From assembly GCA_947494035.1 (NCBI GenBank), contig CANLTN010000012.1, forward strand, positions 1 to 64,000: a stretch of DNA of 64,000 bases, in the 5' to 3' direction. Positions 1 to 8,202 of this stretch are shown in pieces. Origin of the DNA: Pseudovibrio sp947494035 (lineage in GTDB: Bacteria > Pseudomonadota > Alphaproteobacteria > Rhizobiales > Stappiaceae). Under the pieces are notes generated by a model. It saw only the letters and a list, made by a program, of their open reading frames with translations. It searched no databases and had not been told where the DNA came from. Position numbers and translations under genes: made by a program. The first letter of the stretch is position 1. The number at the start of each line of letters is the position of its first letter.

Positions 1-77
1 TCCTGAAAGAAAGTGAACCAGACAAATGTGCTCAAGCTGAGAACCTCTCGATTCAAATCAAACGCAATCCGCTTTAG
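1..77 (+). CDS. Possible 3' end of an unidentified gene
   Basis: The frame starting at base 3 is open from the window edge to a TAG at 75-77 and would encode a C-terminus ending NPL. The other two plus frames stop within 17 bases. A 25-residue tail is too short to identify or to prove coding. The hairpin at 126-150 would fit as its terminator, converging with pdeM, but this stretch may equally be noncoding. Confidence 0.22.
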   Translation, partial: LKESEPDKCAQAENLSIQIKRNPL

Positions 78-125
78 TACCCATCCTCACCCGAATAGTG
101 GGTCCAGGGCCGATGTGAGCCAAAT

Positions 126-150
126 AAAAAGCCCTCAACGAGGGCTTTTT
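126..150. terminator. Bidirectional rho-independent terminator after pdeM
   Basis: An A-run, then GCCCTC, a four-base loop (AACG), GAGGGC and a T-run make a stem that reads as a terminator on both strands. It starts one base beyond the minus-strand stop codon of pdeM, so it most likely ends the helicase-pdeM transcript. Confidence 0.85.
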
Positions 151-151
151 A

Positions 152-895
152 TCAATCGCTTATAAGCTTGGAGGCGGTGAAGGGGAACAAACGCCCGTTC
201 CCTAGCATAAACACCGAGAACCGCCGTTCTGCAAACACCGTTGAGAACGCATTGTCCATTACATTCAGGCCACCGGTGAGCGCGCCGAAGGCGGGCAGAA
301 TAAGCCGGTTGCCGTTGGTCGCGAAACAGGCTCTGCGCACGGTCCGGCCCATGCGGCGCACCTTGGCTGCCGGATGCAGGTGCCCGCAGATTTCGCCGCG
401 ATCCGCATCTTCTTTCGGCTCATGGCGGAAACACAGAGAACGGATCGACAGCTCCTCATGGCGCTCCCCACAAATGTGGCTGGCAATTTCAGGATCATGG
501 TTGCCGGTAATCCAAATCCACTCACGTCTCAGCTGCATTGTCACCAGCATGGCCCGATAGGCCGCCGGCATGCGCGCAGAGCTTTCGCAATCGTGGAAAC
601 TGTCACCAAGGCAGATCACCCGGCGCGGGTCAAACACATCAATCAGGCTAGCCAGCTTTTCCAGTGTGGCAGCAGTGTCATAAGGGGGAAGCATCAGCCC
701 TTTGTGCTTGGCAATACTGGCTGCTTTTTCCAAATGGAGATCAGAGACAACAAGGGTCTGTTCTTCAGGCCACCAAAGGGCTCCACTGTCATGAAGTCCG
801 ACAAGTTCTTGCCCAAGAGACAAGTCGTGGCAGACTGGAATAGGTTGACGATAACGCGGTTCTACTCGTGGCTGCAACTGACGATCGACTCTCAC
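152..895 (-). CDS. pdeM: Ligase-associated DNA damage response endonuclease PdeM
   Basis: A calcineurin-like metallophosphoesterase of 247 residues. The metal-binding blocks are in order: SDLHLEK (about 51-57), GDSFHD (97-102), GNHD (131-134) and GHLHP (171-175). In this family the enzyme is encoded beside an Lhr-like helicase and often an ATP-dependent DNA ligase and an exonuclease, and is assigned to DNA repair. Here the start overlaps the end of the helicase gene by four bases (ATGA), showing translational coupling. No ligase gene is in the window, so only half of the usual set is seen. The repair role comes from the family; the metal site is visible. Confidence 0.88.
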   Translation of the reverse strand: MRVDRQLQPRVEPRYRQPIPVCHDLSLGQELVGLHDSGALWWPEEQTLVVSDLHLEKAASIAKHKGLMLPPYDTAATLEKLASLIDVFDPRRVICLGDSFHDCESSARMPAAYRAMLVTMQLRREWIWITGNHDPEIASHICGERHEELSIRSLCFRHEPKEDADRGEICGHLHPAAKVRRMGRTVRRACFATNGNRLILPAFGALTGGLNVMDNAFSTVFAERRFSVFMLGNGRLFPFTASKLISD

Positions 896-3510
896 AATTG
901 GGCCTCCAGCAATAGATCATCTGCTGCCTCTGCAAGCAGCTCCTCTGTCGCGCTTCCAAAGATTGGCTCTTTTCCAATTTCCAGAAGAACCGGAACAGCC
1001 AACGGTGAAACACGACCTAACGCACTATGCGTGATTCTTTTATCGATACGAGAAAGAAAGTGGCCTAAACGAGAGATATCCAAAAGTCCTGTTGCAGCAT
1101 CCGTCCATGTGGCTTGTAAAAGGATGTGATCCGGTTCGTGATCGTGCAGTACATTATAAATAAGATCCGTATTTATAGTTATCTGTCGCCCTGTTTTCTC
1201 TTTACCGGGATGGCGTCTTTCAACAAGACCAGAGATCATGGCACAATTTCTAAAGGTACGTTTCATCAAACTACTTTCAGAAAGCCACGCTTCCAGATCA
1301 TCACCAAGCATATCTTCTTCAAACAAGTCATCCAGCCGCAACCGTCCACTAGTGATGGCGAGGCCCAAATCTCTCAGTCCCCAAAGCGCCAGTGAATACT
1401 CCGTTGCGACAAACCCGAGGGGATGCAGACCGGCGCGTTCAAGGCGACGTGTCAGCAACATGCCCAGTGTCTGGTGCGCCAATCGGCCTTCAAACGGATA
1501 GCACACCAGATAGTGTTTATCGTTCCGTGGAAACGTCTCAACAAGGAGGCGTTCGTACTCGGGCAATTGTGATTTTTCTTTCTGAAGTTCCAACCATTCA
1601 CGAACCTGACCTGGCAGGGAAGACCAACTGTGCGGATCAGAAGCAAGGCTGCGCACACCTTCCGCCAGATAGGTGCTGAGCGGAAACTTGCCGCCCTGAT
1701 AGCTTGGGATCTTCGGGTCCTGTGAGGCGCTGCGCGACACATAAGCCTCGCTCTCCTTCAGTCCCTCAAACTTCAGCACCTGACCGGCAAACACAAATGT
1801 ATCGCCCACCGCCAATTGCTCGATGAACCACTCCTCAATCTCTCCCAGCATCTTGCCGCCAAAGCCAAGTGGGCGCTTGCTGTTTGGCCCCCGCGGTTTG
1901 ACCTGCCGAACCTTCAGCGTGGCCGCATCCAAAATGGTGCCGGAATTGAGACGATATTGCTGGGCGAACTGAGGGTGAGAGACCCGGTAGAGCCCCTCCT
2001 TGGTGGGCCGCAACTTGGCGTATCTGTCATAGGCTTTCAGCGCATAACCACCAGTTGCCACAAACTCCACCGCCTTCACAAACAGATCATACTCCAGATA
2101 CCGGTAGGATTGACTGCTGATCACTTCCTCGTAAAGCGTTTCCGGCTCAAAAGGAGCAGCACAGGCAACGCACATAATGTGCTGGGCCAAAACATCCAGC
2201 CCGCCCTGACGCAGCGGCGGCGTATCTTGTACTCCGGCCTCGGACGCTTCCAGCGCCGCCTGACATTCCAGCACCTCAAACCGGTTGGAGGGTACCAGTA
2301 TAGCCTTGGAAGCCTCATGCATGCGGTGATTGGCGCGTCCGATACGCTGTGCCAAACGGCTCGCCCCTTTGGGAGCGCCCACATTGATCACCAGATCGAT
2401 ATCACCCCAGTCAATGCCAAGGTCCAGCGAGGAGGTACACACCACCGCCTTCAGCTGCCCCGCCGCCATATGCGCTTCCACCTTGCGCCGCTGGCCCACA
2501 TCCAGCGAGCCATGATGAAGCGCAATGGGCAGTGTATCCTCATTGATGTGCCACAACTCCTGAAAGAGCCGCTCTGCCTGCGAGCGGGTATTCACAAACA
2601 CCAGTGTAGTGGTGTGGGCTTTGATCTCCTCATAAATCTCCGGCAGCGCATAAATGCAGGAGTGCCCGGACCATGGCAGACGCTCCTGTGTCTCCAATAT
2701 GCTGATATGCGGTTTGGCCCCGCCCTTGGCCTGCACAATCTCCGCAAGGTTCACCTGCGGCGACAGCGGTTGCTCTACCAGATAGGCCCGCAGGTCATCA
2801 GGGTGGGCAATGGTGGCCGAAAGCCCGATGCAGCGCAGATGAGGTGCCAGCTTGCGCAAACGGGCCAAAGCCAAAGCCAGCAGATCTCCGCGTTTGGACG
2901 TCACCAGCTCATGCAGCTCATCCAAAATGACATACTGAAGATCAGCAAACAGCCGCTCGGCATTCTTGTCAGAGAGCAAAAGCGAGATTTGCTCTGGCGT
3001 GGTCAGCAGGATATCAGGCGGCAGGCGCTTCTGGCGCTGCTTCTTGTGGCTCGGCGTATCACCGGAGCGGGTCTCCAGCTTGATGGAAAGACCCATCTCC
3101 TCAATGGGCACCTCAAGGTTGCGGTGAATGTCCGTTGCCAATGCCTTGAGCGGGGACATGTAAAGCGTATGAAGCCCGCCGGAACCAGATGCCACAGCAG
3201 CACCTGCCTTGCGCCTGCCCGTAGCACTGCGCTGATGCAGGTCCACCAGACTTGGCAGAAAGCCAGCCAACGTCTTACCGCCGCCCGTTGGTGCAATCAA
3301 CAGCGCGGAGTTGCCCGCCTGCACCTTCTCGAACAGCTCCAGCTGGTGCGCACGCGGTGCCCAGTCGCGGCTTTTAAACCAGCTTGTGAAGACGGCAGGT
3401 AGGAGAGAGGTGTCTGGCAATGACAAACGGTCCGATCCGGAAAACAAGTGAGCGCACTTTGCCACCAATGATCGCATGTGCCAATCACAAACGGGGCAAA
3501 CCAAGAACAT
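892..3510 (-). CDS. Ligase-associated DNA damage response DEXH-box helicase (Lhr-like)
   Basis: A superfamily 2 helicase of about 870 residues. Motif I is APTGGGKT (around residues 73-80), motif II is DELH (around 197-200), followed by a LSAT-type motif III and a C-terminal helicase half with the QRIGRANH motif VI. The long C-terminal region matches the Lhr-core/ligase-associated family. It probably unwinds DNA or RNA-DNA hybrids in repair together with PdeM, encoded next with a four-base overlap. The start is uncertain: the open frame reaches back to a TTG at 3531, ATG occurs at 3510 and 3477, and the conserved part begins only near LLPAVFTSWF, so a TTG near 3424 is also possible. Confidence 0.88.
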   Translation of the reverse strand: MFLVCPVCDWHMRSLVAKCAHLFSGSDRLSLPDTSLLPAVFTSWFKSRDWAPRAHQLELFEKVQAGNSALLIAPTGGGKTLAGFLPSLVDLHQRSATGRRKAGAAVASGSGGLHTLYMSPLKALATDIHRNLEVPIEEMGLSIKLETRSGDTPSHKKQRQKRLPPDILLTTPEQISLLLSDKNAERLFADLQYVILDELHELVTSKRGDLLALALARLRKLAPHLRCIGLSATIAHPDDLRAYLVEQPLSPQVNLAEIVQAKGGAKPHISILETQERLPWSGHSCIYALPEIYEEIKAHTTTLVFVNTRSQAERLFQELWHINEDTLPIALHHGSLDVGQRRKVEAHMAAGQLKAVVCTSSLDLGIDWGDIDLVINVGAPKGASRLAQRIGRANHRMHEASKAILVPSNRFEVLECQAALEASEAGVQDTPPLRQGGLDVLAQHIMCVACAAPFEPETLYEEVISSQSYRYLEYDLFVKAVEFVATGGYALKAYDRYAKLRPTKEGLYRVSHPQFAQQYRLNSGTILDAATLKVRQVKPRGPNSKRPLGFGGKMLGEIEEWFIEQLAVGDTFVFAGQVLKFEGLKESEAYVSRSASQDPKIPSYQGGKFPLSTYLAEGVRSLASDPHSWSSLPGQVREWLELQKEKSQLPEYERLLVETFPRNDKHYLVCYPFEGRLAHQTLGMLLTRRLERAGLHPLGFVATEYSLALWGLRDLGLAITSGRLRLDDLFEEDMLGDDLEAWLSESSLMKRTFRNCAMISGLVERRHPGKEKTGRQITINTDLIYNVLHDHEPDHILLQATWTDAATGLLDISRLGHFLSRIDKRITHSALGRVSPLAVPVLLEIGKEPIFGSATEELLAEAADDLLLEAQL

Positions 3511-3764
3511 ATTAGCTTGCCCACGCCCCAAGGGGAATAAACCAATTTGCTCATCTCTTTGCCGTCAAACCCTGAGATTTATTCTGTGATGTTGTTGGGA
3601 TAGCTACAGAAAATGCTGAGAATACCCATGAAATTTGTTTCCTTCTGAAAAAAGGGCTGGCAAACTGACTTCAATGCGCTGCATATAAGCGACAAGAGGC
3701 TTAAAAGTCTTATCTTTGTGAGGAATGCTGGCTCATTAAAAAGCTGGAAGAAGAGGCTGTCACT

Positions 3765-4157
3765 ATGAGTGTTCAGGATGAAACGGAACTAATGCTCTCC
3801 GAGTTGTTTGATAACTATGCAGATGGCTATGAAGATTATGATACGGCACGGATTTCTGACTGCTTTGCCTTTCCCTGTGTCGTATGGCAATTGGATGCGG
3901 GCCACGTCTTCAAAGACAAGGTAGAACTCATCGAGAATATCGATGCGCTGCTCGAAGTTCATCGCGAGCACTATGTCACCTCGTCCATCTACGAAGTGGT
4001 CTCTTCACACATCTCCGGCTCCACCGCCAGCGTCAGCCTTGACTGGCAGCAGGAAGATGATGAAGGCGAAGTGGTCTTCGACTTCACCTGCCACTACCTG
4101 CTCATCAACATCGAGGGCGCGTGGAAGATCGCAAGCATCGTGAACGAACCCTCCTGA
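3765..4157 (+). CDS. Small SnoaL/NTF2-like protein of unknown function
   Basis: A 130-residue acidic protein with the size and pattern of the cystatin-like NTF2/SnoaL fold: an N-terminal helix pair (ELMLSELFDNYADGYEDYD), a middle helix (ELIENIDALLEVHREHY) and a C-terminal run of strands ending in AWKIASIVNE, a typical signature of DUF4440/SnoaL-like proteins. No catalytic residues can be assigned. GAGG stands eight bases before the ATG. It stands alone between a minus-strand helicase and a secreted protein, and a strong terminator follows at 4230-4262. Fold assignment is inference; function is unknown. Confidence 0.7.
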   Translation: MSVQDETELMLSELFDNYADGYEDYDTARISDCFAFPCVVWQLDAGHVFKDKVELIENIDALLEVHREHYVTSSIYEVVSSHISGSTASVSLDWQQEDDEGEVVFDFTCHYLLINIEGAWKIASIVNEPS

Positions 4158-4581
4158 TTGAAGCCTGACTGCTTCGCATCGCCACAATCAGAAGACGGCA
4201 GGTTCCTCTCAAAGCGATATGACGTGATGAAGCTCCCGACTGATGAGTCTGGGAGCTTTTTGCTTTCAACGCAAAAAATACGCGAATAACGCAAGCCAAC
4301 GCACAAAATCGCGCAAACTGGATTCCATCATTCCAACTTACTTGCTCAATTACGAGCCACTTTGGGGGACAAGACCACCAGAACCTTCTGGAAGATGTGT
4401 TGAAATCCGGCAGGTGCCCTTACCAAAGCCTCAGGTAATCCCCATTTCACTCCCGTATCTGATCGGATAGTCAAGGGGCAGTGATTGCTGGTAAGATGAA
4501 AGCTATACCTGAGGGCAGGTATGGTGCTGCAACCTTTTGCCGCTGTAAGTCATTGATGAAAAAGAGAGATGGGAAGAAACC
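4158..4581. other. 424-base intergenic region
   Basis: It holds the terminator at 4230-4262 for the preceding gene. The remaining 320 bases before the secreted-protein gene show only short open frames without ribosome binding sites. The promoter of the 4582 gene should lie here, but no convincing box was picked. Confidence 0.5.
4230..4262 (+). terminator. Rho-independent terminator after the NTF2-like gene
   Basis: AAGCTCCC pairs with GGGAGCTT, with a GACT/AGTC extension inside, followed by TTTTTGCTTT. Confidence 0.85.
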
Positions 4582-5085
4582 GTGAAACAGTCTTTTCTGG
4601 CTAGTGGAATCCTCGCGGCTGTGATCGCAACGGGAGCCTCAAGCGCATTCGCCGAAAGTGAGCAGGAAGTTCCCGTTCGGTTTGAGATGCAGCAGACGGA
4701 TAAGGGAGTGGTGCGGCTCGACACCCGCACGGGGATAGTTTCTCTTTGCACCCACAAAGCAGACAAGCTCGTATGCCAGCCCTCGATAGATGGCATCAAG
4801 GTCTACGAGGAAGAAATCACTCGTCTGGAAACAGAAAACAACGAGATGCGTCAGGAGCTTAGAGAAATTTCCGAAGCACTTGCCACCCTCACCGAAGACG
4901 CCAGCGTCGCTGCCATAAAACCAAAACCCGGCCTCGACCTTTCCCTCTCCAAGCCAAAGGACGAAAGCTGGTTTGGTGAAGCAGAAGAAAAAAAACTAAA
5001 CGATGCCTTGCAATTCACCGAAAACGCAATGCGCCGGTTTTTCTCTGTCGTGGAAGAAATGAAAGACGACTTTCAAAAAGAATGA
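4582..5085 (+). CDS. Secreted coiled-coil protein of unknown function
   Basis: A 167-residue protein starting at GTG with GGGAAG seven bases upstream. Residues 1-24 are a classical signal peptide (KQ, a hydrophobic core, cleavage after SAFA). A short domain with two cysteines (SLCTHKADKLVC, about 54-65) follows, then a helical segment from about residue 73 rich in E, R and L (YEEEITRLETENNEMRQEL) that reads as a coiled coil, and a charged C-terminal helix. The paired cysteines may form a periplasmic disulfide. It is likely periplasmic or membrane-associated. No family was recognised, and the gene is monocistronic. Confidence 0.72.
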   Translation: MKQSFLASGILAAVIATGASSAFAESEQEVPVRFEMQQTDKGVVRLDTRTGIVSLCTHKADKLVCQPSIDGIKVYEEEITRLETENNEMRQELREISEALATLTEDASVAAIKPKPGLDLSLSKPKDESWFGEAEEKKLNDALQFTENAMRRFFSVVEEMKDDFQKE

Positions 5086-5121
5086 TGAGGAAATACCAGC
5101 CAGATAGGGCGGGGCACAAAA

Positions 5122-5147
5122 AAACCGCCTTCAATTGAAGGCGGTTT
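5122..5147. terminator. Bidirectional terminator formed by a 26-base perfect palindrome
   Basis: The sequence from AAACCGCC to GGCGGTTT is its own reverse complement over 26 bases, centred on AATT. On the minus strand it is followed by a run of seven T residues, so it mainly ends the thioesterase transcript; it may also stop the secreted-protein transcript. Confidence 0.85.
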
Positions 5148-5168
5148 CTAACGCATTGATTTAAATGC

Positions 5169-6038
5169 TTATTGGCTCTGCAGCGCCACCAGCGCAGTGC
5201 GGATTTCTTCTGTCATCGGAACAGTTTTCCGGCTGTCCAGATCCATGCTGATAGACACCTGATCACACACCGCAGCTAATCGTTTGGTACGGCTTTCAAA
5301 CAGATGATGGCGGATTGTGAACGTTTTATCCTGAACGCCAGTAATCGTTGAGATCACCTGAACCATGTCCCCAACCTTCAGCGGGCTGATCCAAGACAGC
5401 TTCTGCTCCAACGCAACACGGCCATACTCGTTCTTATCCAGCCACGCAGTGTTCATCGGAGTCCGCTCCCACACATGCGCCGCCGCATCAGAAAAGCAGG
5501 AAACCGCAAACGCATCTTCGGCTTTCTGTTCGGCATTCAGATTACGAGGCAGAACGGTTGCCCGGCCAGTTACATGAGCACCACTCTTCAGCAGGTCATC
5601 ACTGGTTGGCTTGCCGGAAAATGGGCTTGGAGAAACGCCGCGCGGAACAGCTGCCTTGGAGATATTCTCCTCAACCTCTTTAAAGCGCGCACGTAACTGC
5701 TTGGCAGAACTAGGATTTGGCGTATACCCATCGATGGCAGTCGCACAAACCTCCCCGGTGGAGCCTTCAATCATTTCATGCACAACAGAGAACATGTGAG
5801 GCCCGTCAAAGGCCACATAAGACTTCACGGTAATCAGAGATGCTGCAACCAACTCCACATGGTAACGTACATGGCGAACCCGCCGCGCACCAACCAAAGC
5901 TTCGCTAAATCCGGTCATCATTCTAAATTGACGGTCAGCTTCTTCAAATTTGGAGAAGTAAAACTGCACGTTCAAATGGTCGTTCTCGTCGCATTCCCAT
6001 GTATTCACAAACGAGAGAAGTGTTTCTAAGCTTGCCAT
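5169..6038 (-). CDS. Acyl-CoA thioesterase family protein with tandem hotdog domains
   Basis: About 289 residues. The N-terminal half (CDENDHLNVQFYFSKFEEADR) has the D-x-N-x-H-x-N-x-x-Y-F pattern of 4-hydroxybenzoyl-CoA-type thioesterases. The second half (MNTAWLDKNEYGRVALEQKLSW...GDMV) looks like a second hotdog repeat. The expected reaction is hydrolysis of an acyl-CoA in the cytoplasm; the substrate is not readable. The frame is open further upstream to 6092, but ATG at 6038 begins the conserved MASLETLLSF and has AAGGG upstream. An esterase gene in the same direction lies 70 bases upstream, so the two may be cotranscribed. Confidence 0.78.
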   Translation of the reverse strand: MASLETLLSFVNTWECDENDHLNVQFYFSKFEEADRQFRMMTGFSEALVGARRVRHVRYHVELVAASLITVKSYVAFDGPHMFSVVHEMIEGSTGEVCATAIDGYTPNPSSAKQLRARFKEVEENISKAAVPRGVSPSPFSGKPTSDDLLKSGAHVTGRATVLPRNLNAEQKAEDAFAVSCFSDAAAHVWERTPMNTAWLDKNEYGRVALEQKLSWISPLKVGDMVQVISTITGVQDKTFTIRHHLFESRTKRLAAVCDQVSISMDLDSRKTVPMTEEIRTALVALQSQ

Positions 6039-6107
6039 ATCCAACCCTTTGTGCAGCCTTGGTCCATAACCGCTACTGCGATACCTAACCAATTGTTAAC
6101 AACTGGC

Positions 6108-7073
6108 TCAGGTCGAACCGAATTTCGTCCGAAAAAAACTATCTATCCTTTGGGTGCTCAGCTTGGCAAGGGCAATATCAAAACTTTGAAAAACATGACA
6201 TCCATGGGGATAAACCTCAAGGGAAGTGTCTACCTCTGCAGATTTCAACCTGGAGGCGAGGAAATAGGTGTCATCCTGAAGCGGATCTGCTGTACCCACA
6301 CTCAAGAGTGTAGGGGGTAGCCCTTCAAGGCGGGCATAAAGGGGGGATATCTCGGGGGCTTGCGGGTGTTCCTCACCAAGCAGGTAATGCCGCACATACA
6401 TCTGCAGGTCGCGGGTGGTGGGAAAAAGCAGGCTCTCACCCCACGAACGGGCGCAGGGCGTCAGTCCCAAATCATACCAGCCAGCTGTCAAAACCATGGC
6501 CTTGAACGGTATCATCCCGTGTTTGTCGCGCAGGCGTAAAGCGCTCGTCAGCGCGAGGCTTGCACCGGCACTTTCGCCGGTCAGAGCAAAGTCGCTCCAG
6601 CCGTACTGGCTTGAACCTTCATTCATAACCCAGTGGCAGGCTGCTTCGCAATCATCCGGGCCCTGCGGAAAAGGGTGCTCCGGCGCAAGGCGATACTCAA
6701 CGGAGATCACGTCCAGACCTGTGTTCTTTGCCATCCCTTCCAGATAGGGATCCTGAAACGCTGCCGAACCAAAGACAAAGCCGCCCCCATGGAAATGAAT
6801 GATCACGCCCTTCGTGGGATTGTCGTCAGCTTTGAACAGGCGCAGTGGGATAGGGCCATTAGGCCCTTCAATCTCAAGTTCCTCTGCATTCTCCGAATAC
6901 TTAGGTATGGGGAACGCACCAAGACCCTCCAAACGCCGGTCCCGGGTGACAGAGGGGGGAAAACTCCAAGGATCGGGCAGGGCGCGCAACTGCTCGGTCA
7001 TTTCCTTATTAAACGCTTTTGCTTCAGCTAGCGCCTCTTGACTTATCGACACAGGAACGAAATTCTCAGCCAT
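6108..7073 (-). CDS. Alpha/beta-hydrolase esterase of the hormone-sensitive lipase family
   Basis: A 321-residue cytoplasmic esterase. The oxyanion-hole motif HGGG (about 95-98) precedes the nucleophile elbow GESAG (Ser about 168). An Asp near TADPLQDD and a His in PHGCHVF complete a plausible triad. This arrangement defines the HSL/family IV bacterial esterases, which act on short acyl esters. The start at ATG 7073 was chosen because GGAG lies nine bases upstream; the frame continues to 7154 without conserved sequence. The thioesterase gene lies directly downstream. Confidence 0.85.
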   Translation of the reverse strand: MAENFVPVSISQEALAEAKAFNKEMTEQLRALPDPWSFPPSVTRDRRLEGLGAFPIPKYSENAEELEIEGPNGPIPLRLFKADDNPTKGVIIHFHGGGFVFGSAAFQDPYLEGMAKNTGLDVISVEYRLAPEHPFPQGPDDCEAACHWVMNEGSSQYGWSDFALTGESAGASLALTSALRLRDKHGMIPFKAMVLTAGWYDLGLTPCARSWGESLLFPTTRDLQMYVRHYLLGEEHPQAPEISPLYARLEGLPPTLLSVGTADPLQDDTYFLASRLKSAEVDTSLEVYPHGCHVFQSFDIALAKLSTQRIDSFFRTKFGST

Positions 7074-7198
7074 GTAGTTTCTCCGAAACCTACAATAAGA
7101 TGTTGCCAATATTTCTGTTATAGAAGTTGTCGCGTAATCTTGCGTCAATGGCAACGACAGGATCTTAACTATCGAACAATAGAGGATATGTTTTTAAC

Positions 7199-7681
7199 AT
7201 GTCGGGTTGGTCAAAAACAAAGAAGAGCTGCGAGGTCTGGACCATCGACAGCGGTCACACGCAGCTCTGCCAGTCAATGGGCCGACTGGTCTTCATGACC
7301 GAAGGTCTGGGCTTTTATGAGGTCACCAATGAGATCCGGGAGTGGAGTAAGTCGCTCCAGCTCAAAGATGGCCTGCTTACCCTGTTCGTTCGCCATACCT
7401 CTGCATCCCTCACAATTCAGGAAAACGCCGATCCAACCGTGCTGCAAGACCTGCAAAAGGCCTTGGCGAATGTGGCACCGGAAGATGGGGGCTGGCTCCA
7501 CTCCTATGAAGGTCCGGATGATATGCCCGCACATATCAAGACCATGTTGACCGGCGTGTCCCTGCAGATCCCGGTCGTCGATGGCGAACTTGACTTAGGC
7601 ACATGGCAGGGCATCTATCTGATTGAGCATAGAAAAGCGCCCCATCGCCGCTCAATGACCCTGCATTACCTGGGTTCTTGA
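7199..7681 (+). CDS. yjbQ: YjbQ family protein (UPF0047)
   Basis: A 160-residue protein with the family core: GFYEVTNEI, then FVRHTSASLTIQENADPTVLQDL, HIKTMLTGVSLQIPVVDGELDLGTWQGIYLIEHR and a C-terminal HYLG. Family members are small trimeric proteins; E. coli YjbQ has weak thiamine-phosphate synthase activity in complementation tests, and the real function is unsettled. The N-terminus is about 15 residues longer than usual; ATG at 7277 (MGRLVF) is an alternative. It is convergent with the membrane-protein gene at 7693, only 11 bases away. Confidence 0.85.
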   Translation: MSGWSKTKKSCEVWTIDSGHTQLCQSMGRLVFMTEGLGFYEVTNEIREWSKSLQLKDGLLTLFVRHTSASLTIQENADPTVLQDLQKALANVAPEDGGWLHSYEGPDDMPAHIKTMLTGVSLQIPVVDGELDLGTWQGIYLIEHRKAPHRRSMTLHYLGS

Positions 7682-7692
7682 GGTGGTGCCGA

Positions 7693-8055
7693 TTAGTCGG
7701 ACAAACTTGCGACAACGCTCACAAACCAAAGCGCCAGTGCAACAGCCATCGCCTTTTTGGAATACTCATGATAGGCGACGCGCAAAGCATCACTATGCAA
7801 TCTGTTTGGGTCTTGTGAGCTGCTTTCCTGATCTTTGATTAATGCCCAGGCATCATCGCCATCGTTTTTTCCATCCGGCATCATCCAGGCTTTGTAAATC
7901 AGCGCGGCGCTTAGAGCGATAATAAGCAGAGCACCGGCGCGGAAAGAACTAGCCGGATCAAAGCTGAGCGCTGCCATAATGAAGAGCACTCCGACGCAAT
8001 AAAATCCACATATACGTGCGACGCTGGCTCGGGCTGCGCGTTGTAAAGCGTCCAT
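7693..8055 (-). CDS. Small membrane protein of unknown function
   Basis: 120 residues with three hydrophobic stretches: about 13-31 (ICGFYCVGVLFIMAALSF), 38-55 (SFRAGALLIIALSAALIY) and a C-terminal one (AMAVALALWFVSVVASL). Between the second and third lies a charged loop. It resembles conserved alphaproteobacterial inner-membrane proteins of unknown role. It is probably monocistronic, since the symporter operon ends 147 bases upstream. No function is proposed. Confidence 0.68.
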   Translation of the reverse strand: MDALQRAARASVARICGFYCVGVLFIMAALSFDPASSFRAGALLIIALSAALIYKAWMMPDGKNDGDDAWALIKDQESSSQDPNRLHSDALRVAYHEYSKKAMAVALALWFVSVVASLSD

Positions 8056-8202
8056 AGGTTTCTCCTAGGCTTCTATAGGAGATAGAATATAGACACAGGA
8101 CTATTGAATTCGACTTATCGTAAGCTGTAAATTTGAAACTGCGTAAATGGACTGCAAACGAACCCTTGTAGTCGTAAGGTTTTAATTATAATTTTACGGG
8201 AA

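Noticed and set aside
40..62. tRNA T-loop-like GATTCAAATC near the window start
   Set aside because: The five-base T stem cannot pair and no cloverleaf can be built around it.
1816..3402. Long open frame antisense to the Lhr-like helicase (528 residues)
   Set aside because: It covers the helicase domains on the other strand and has no motif of its own.
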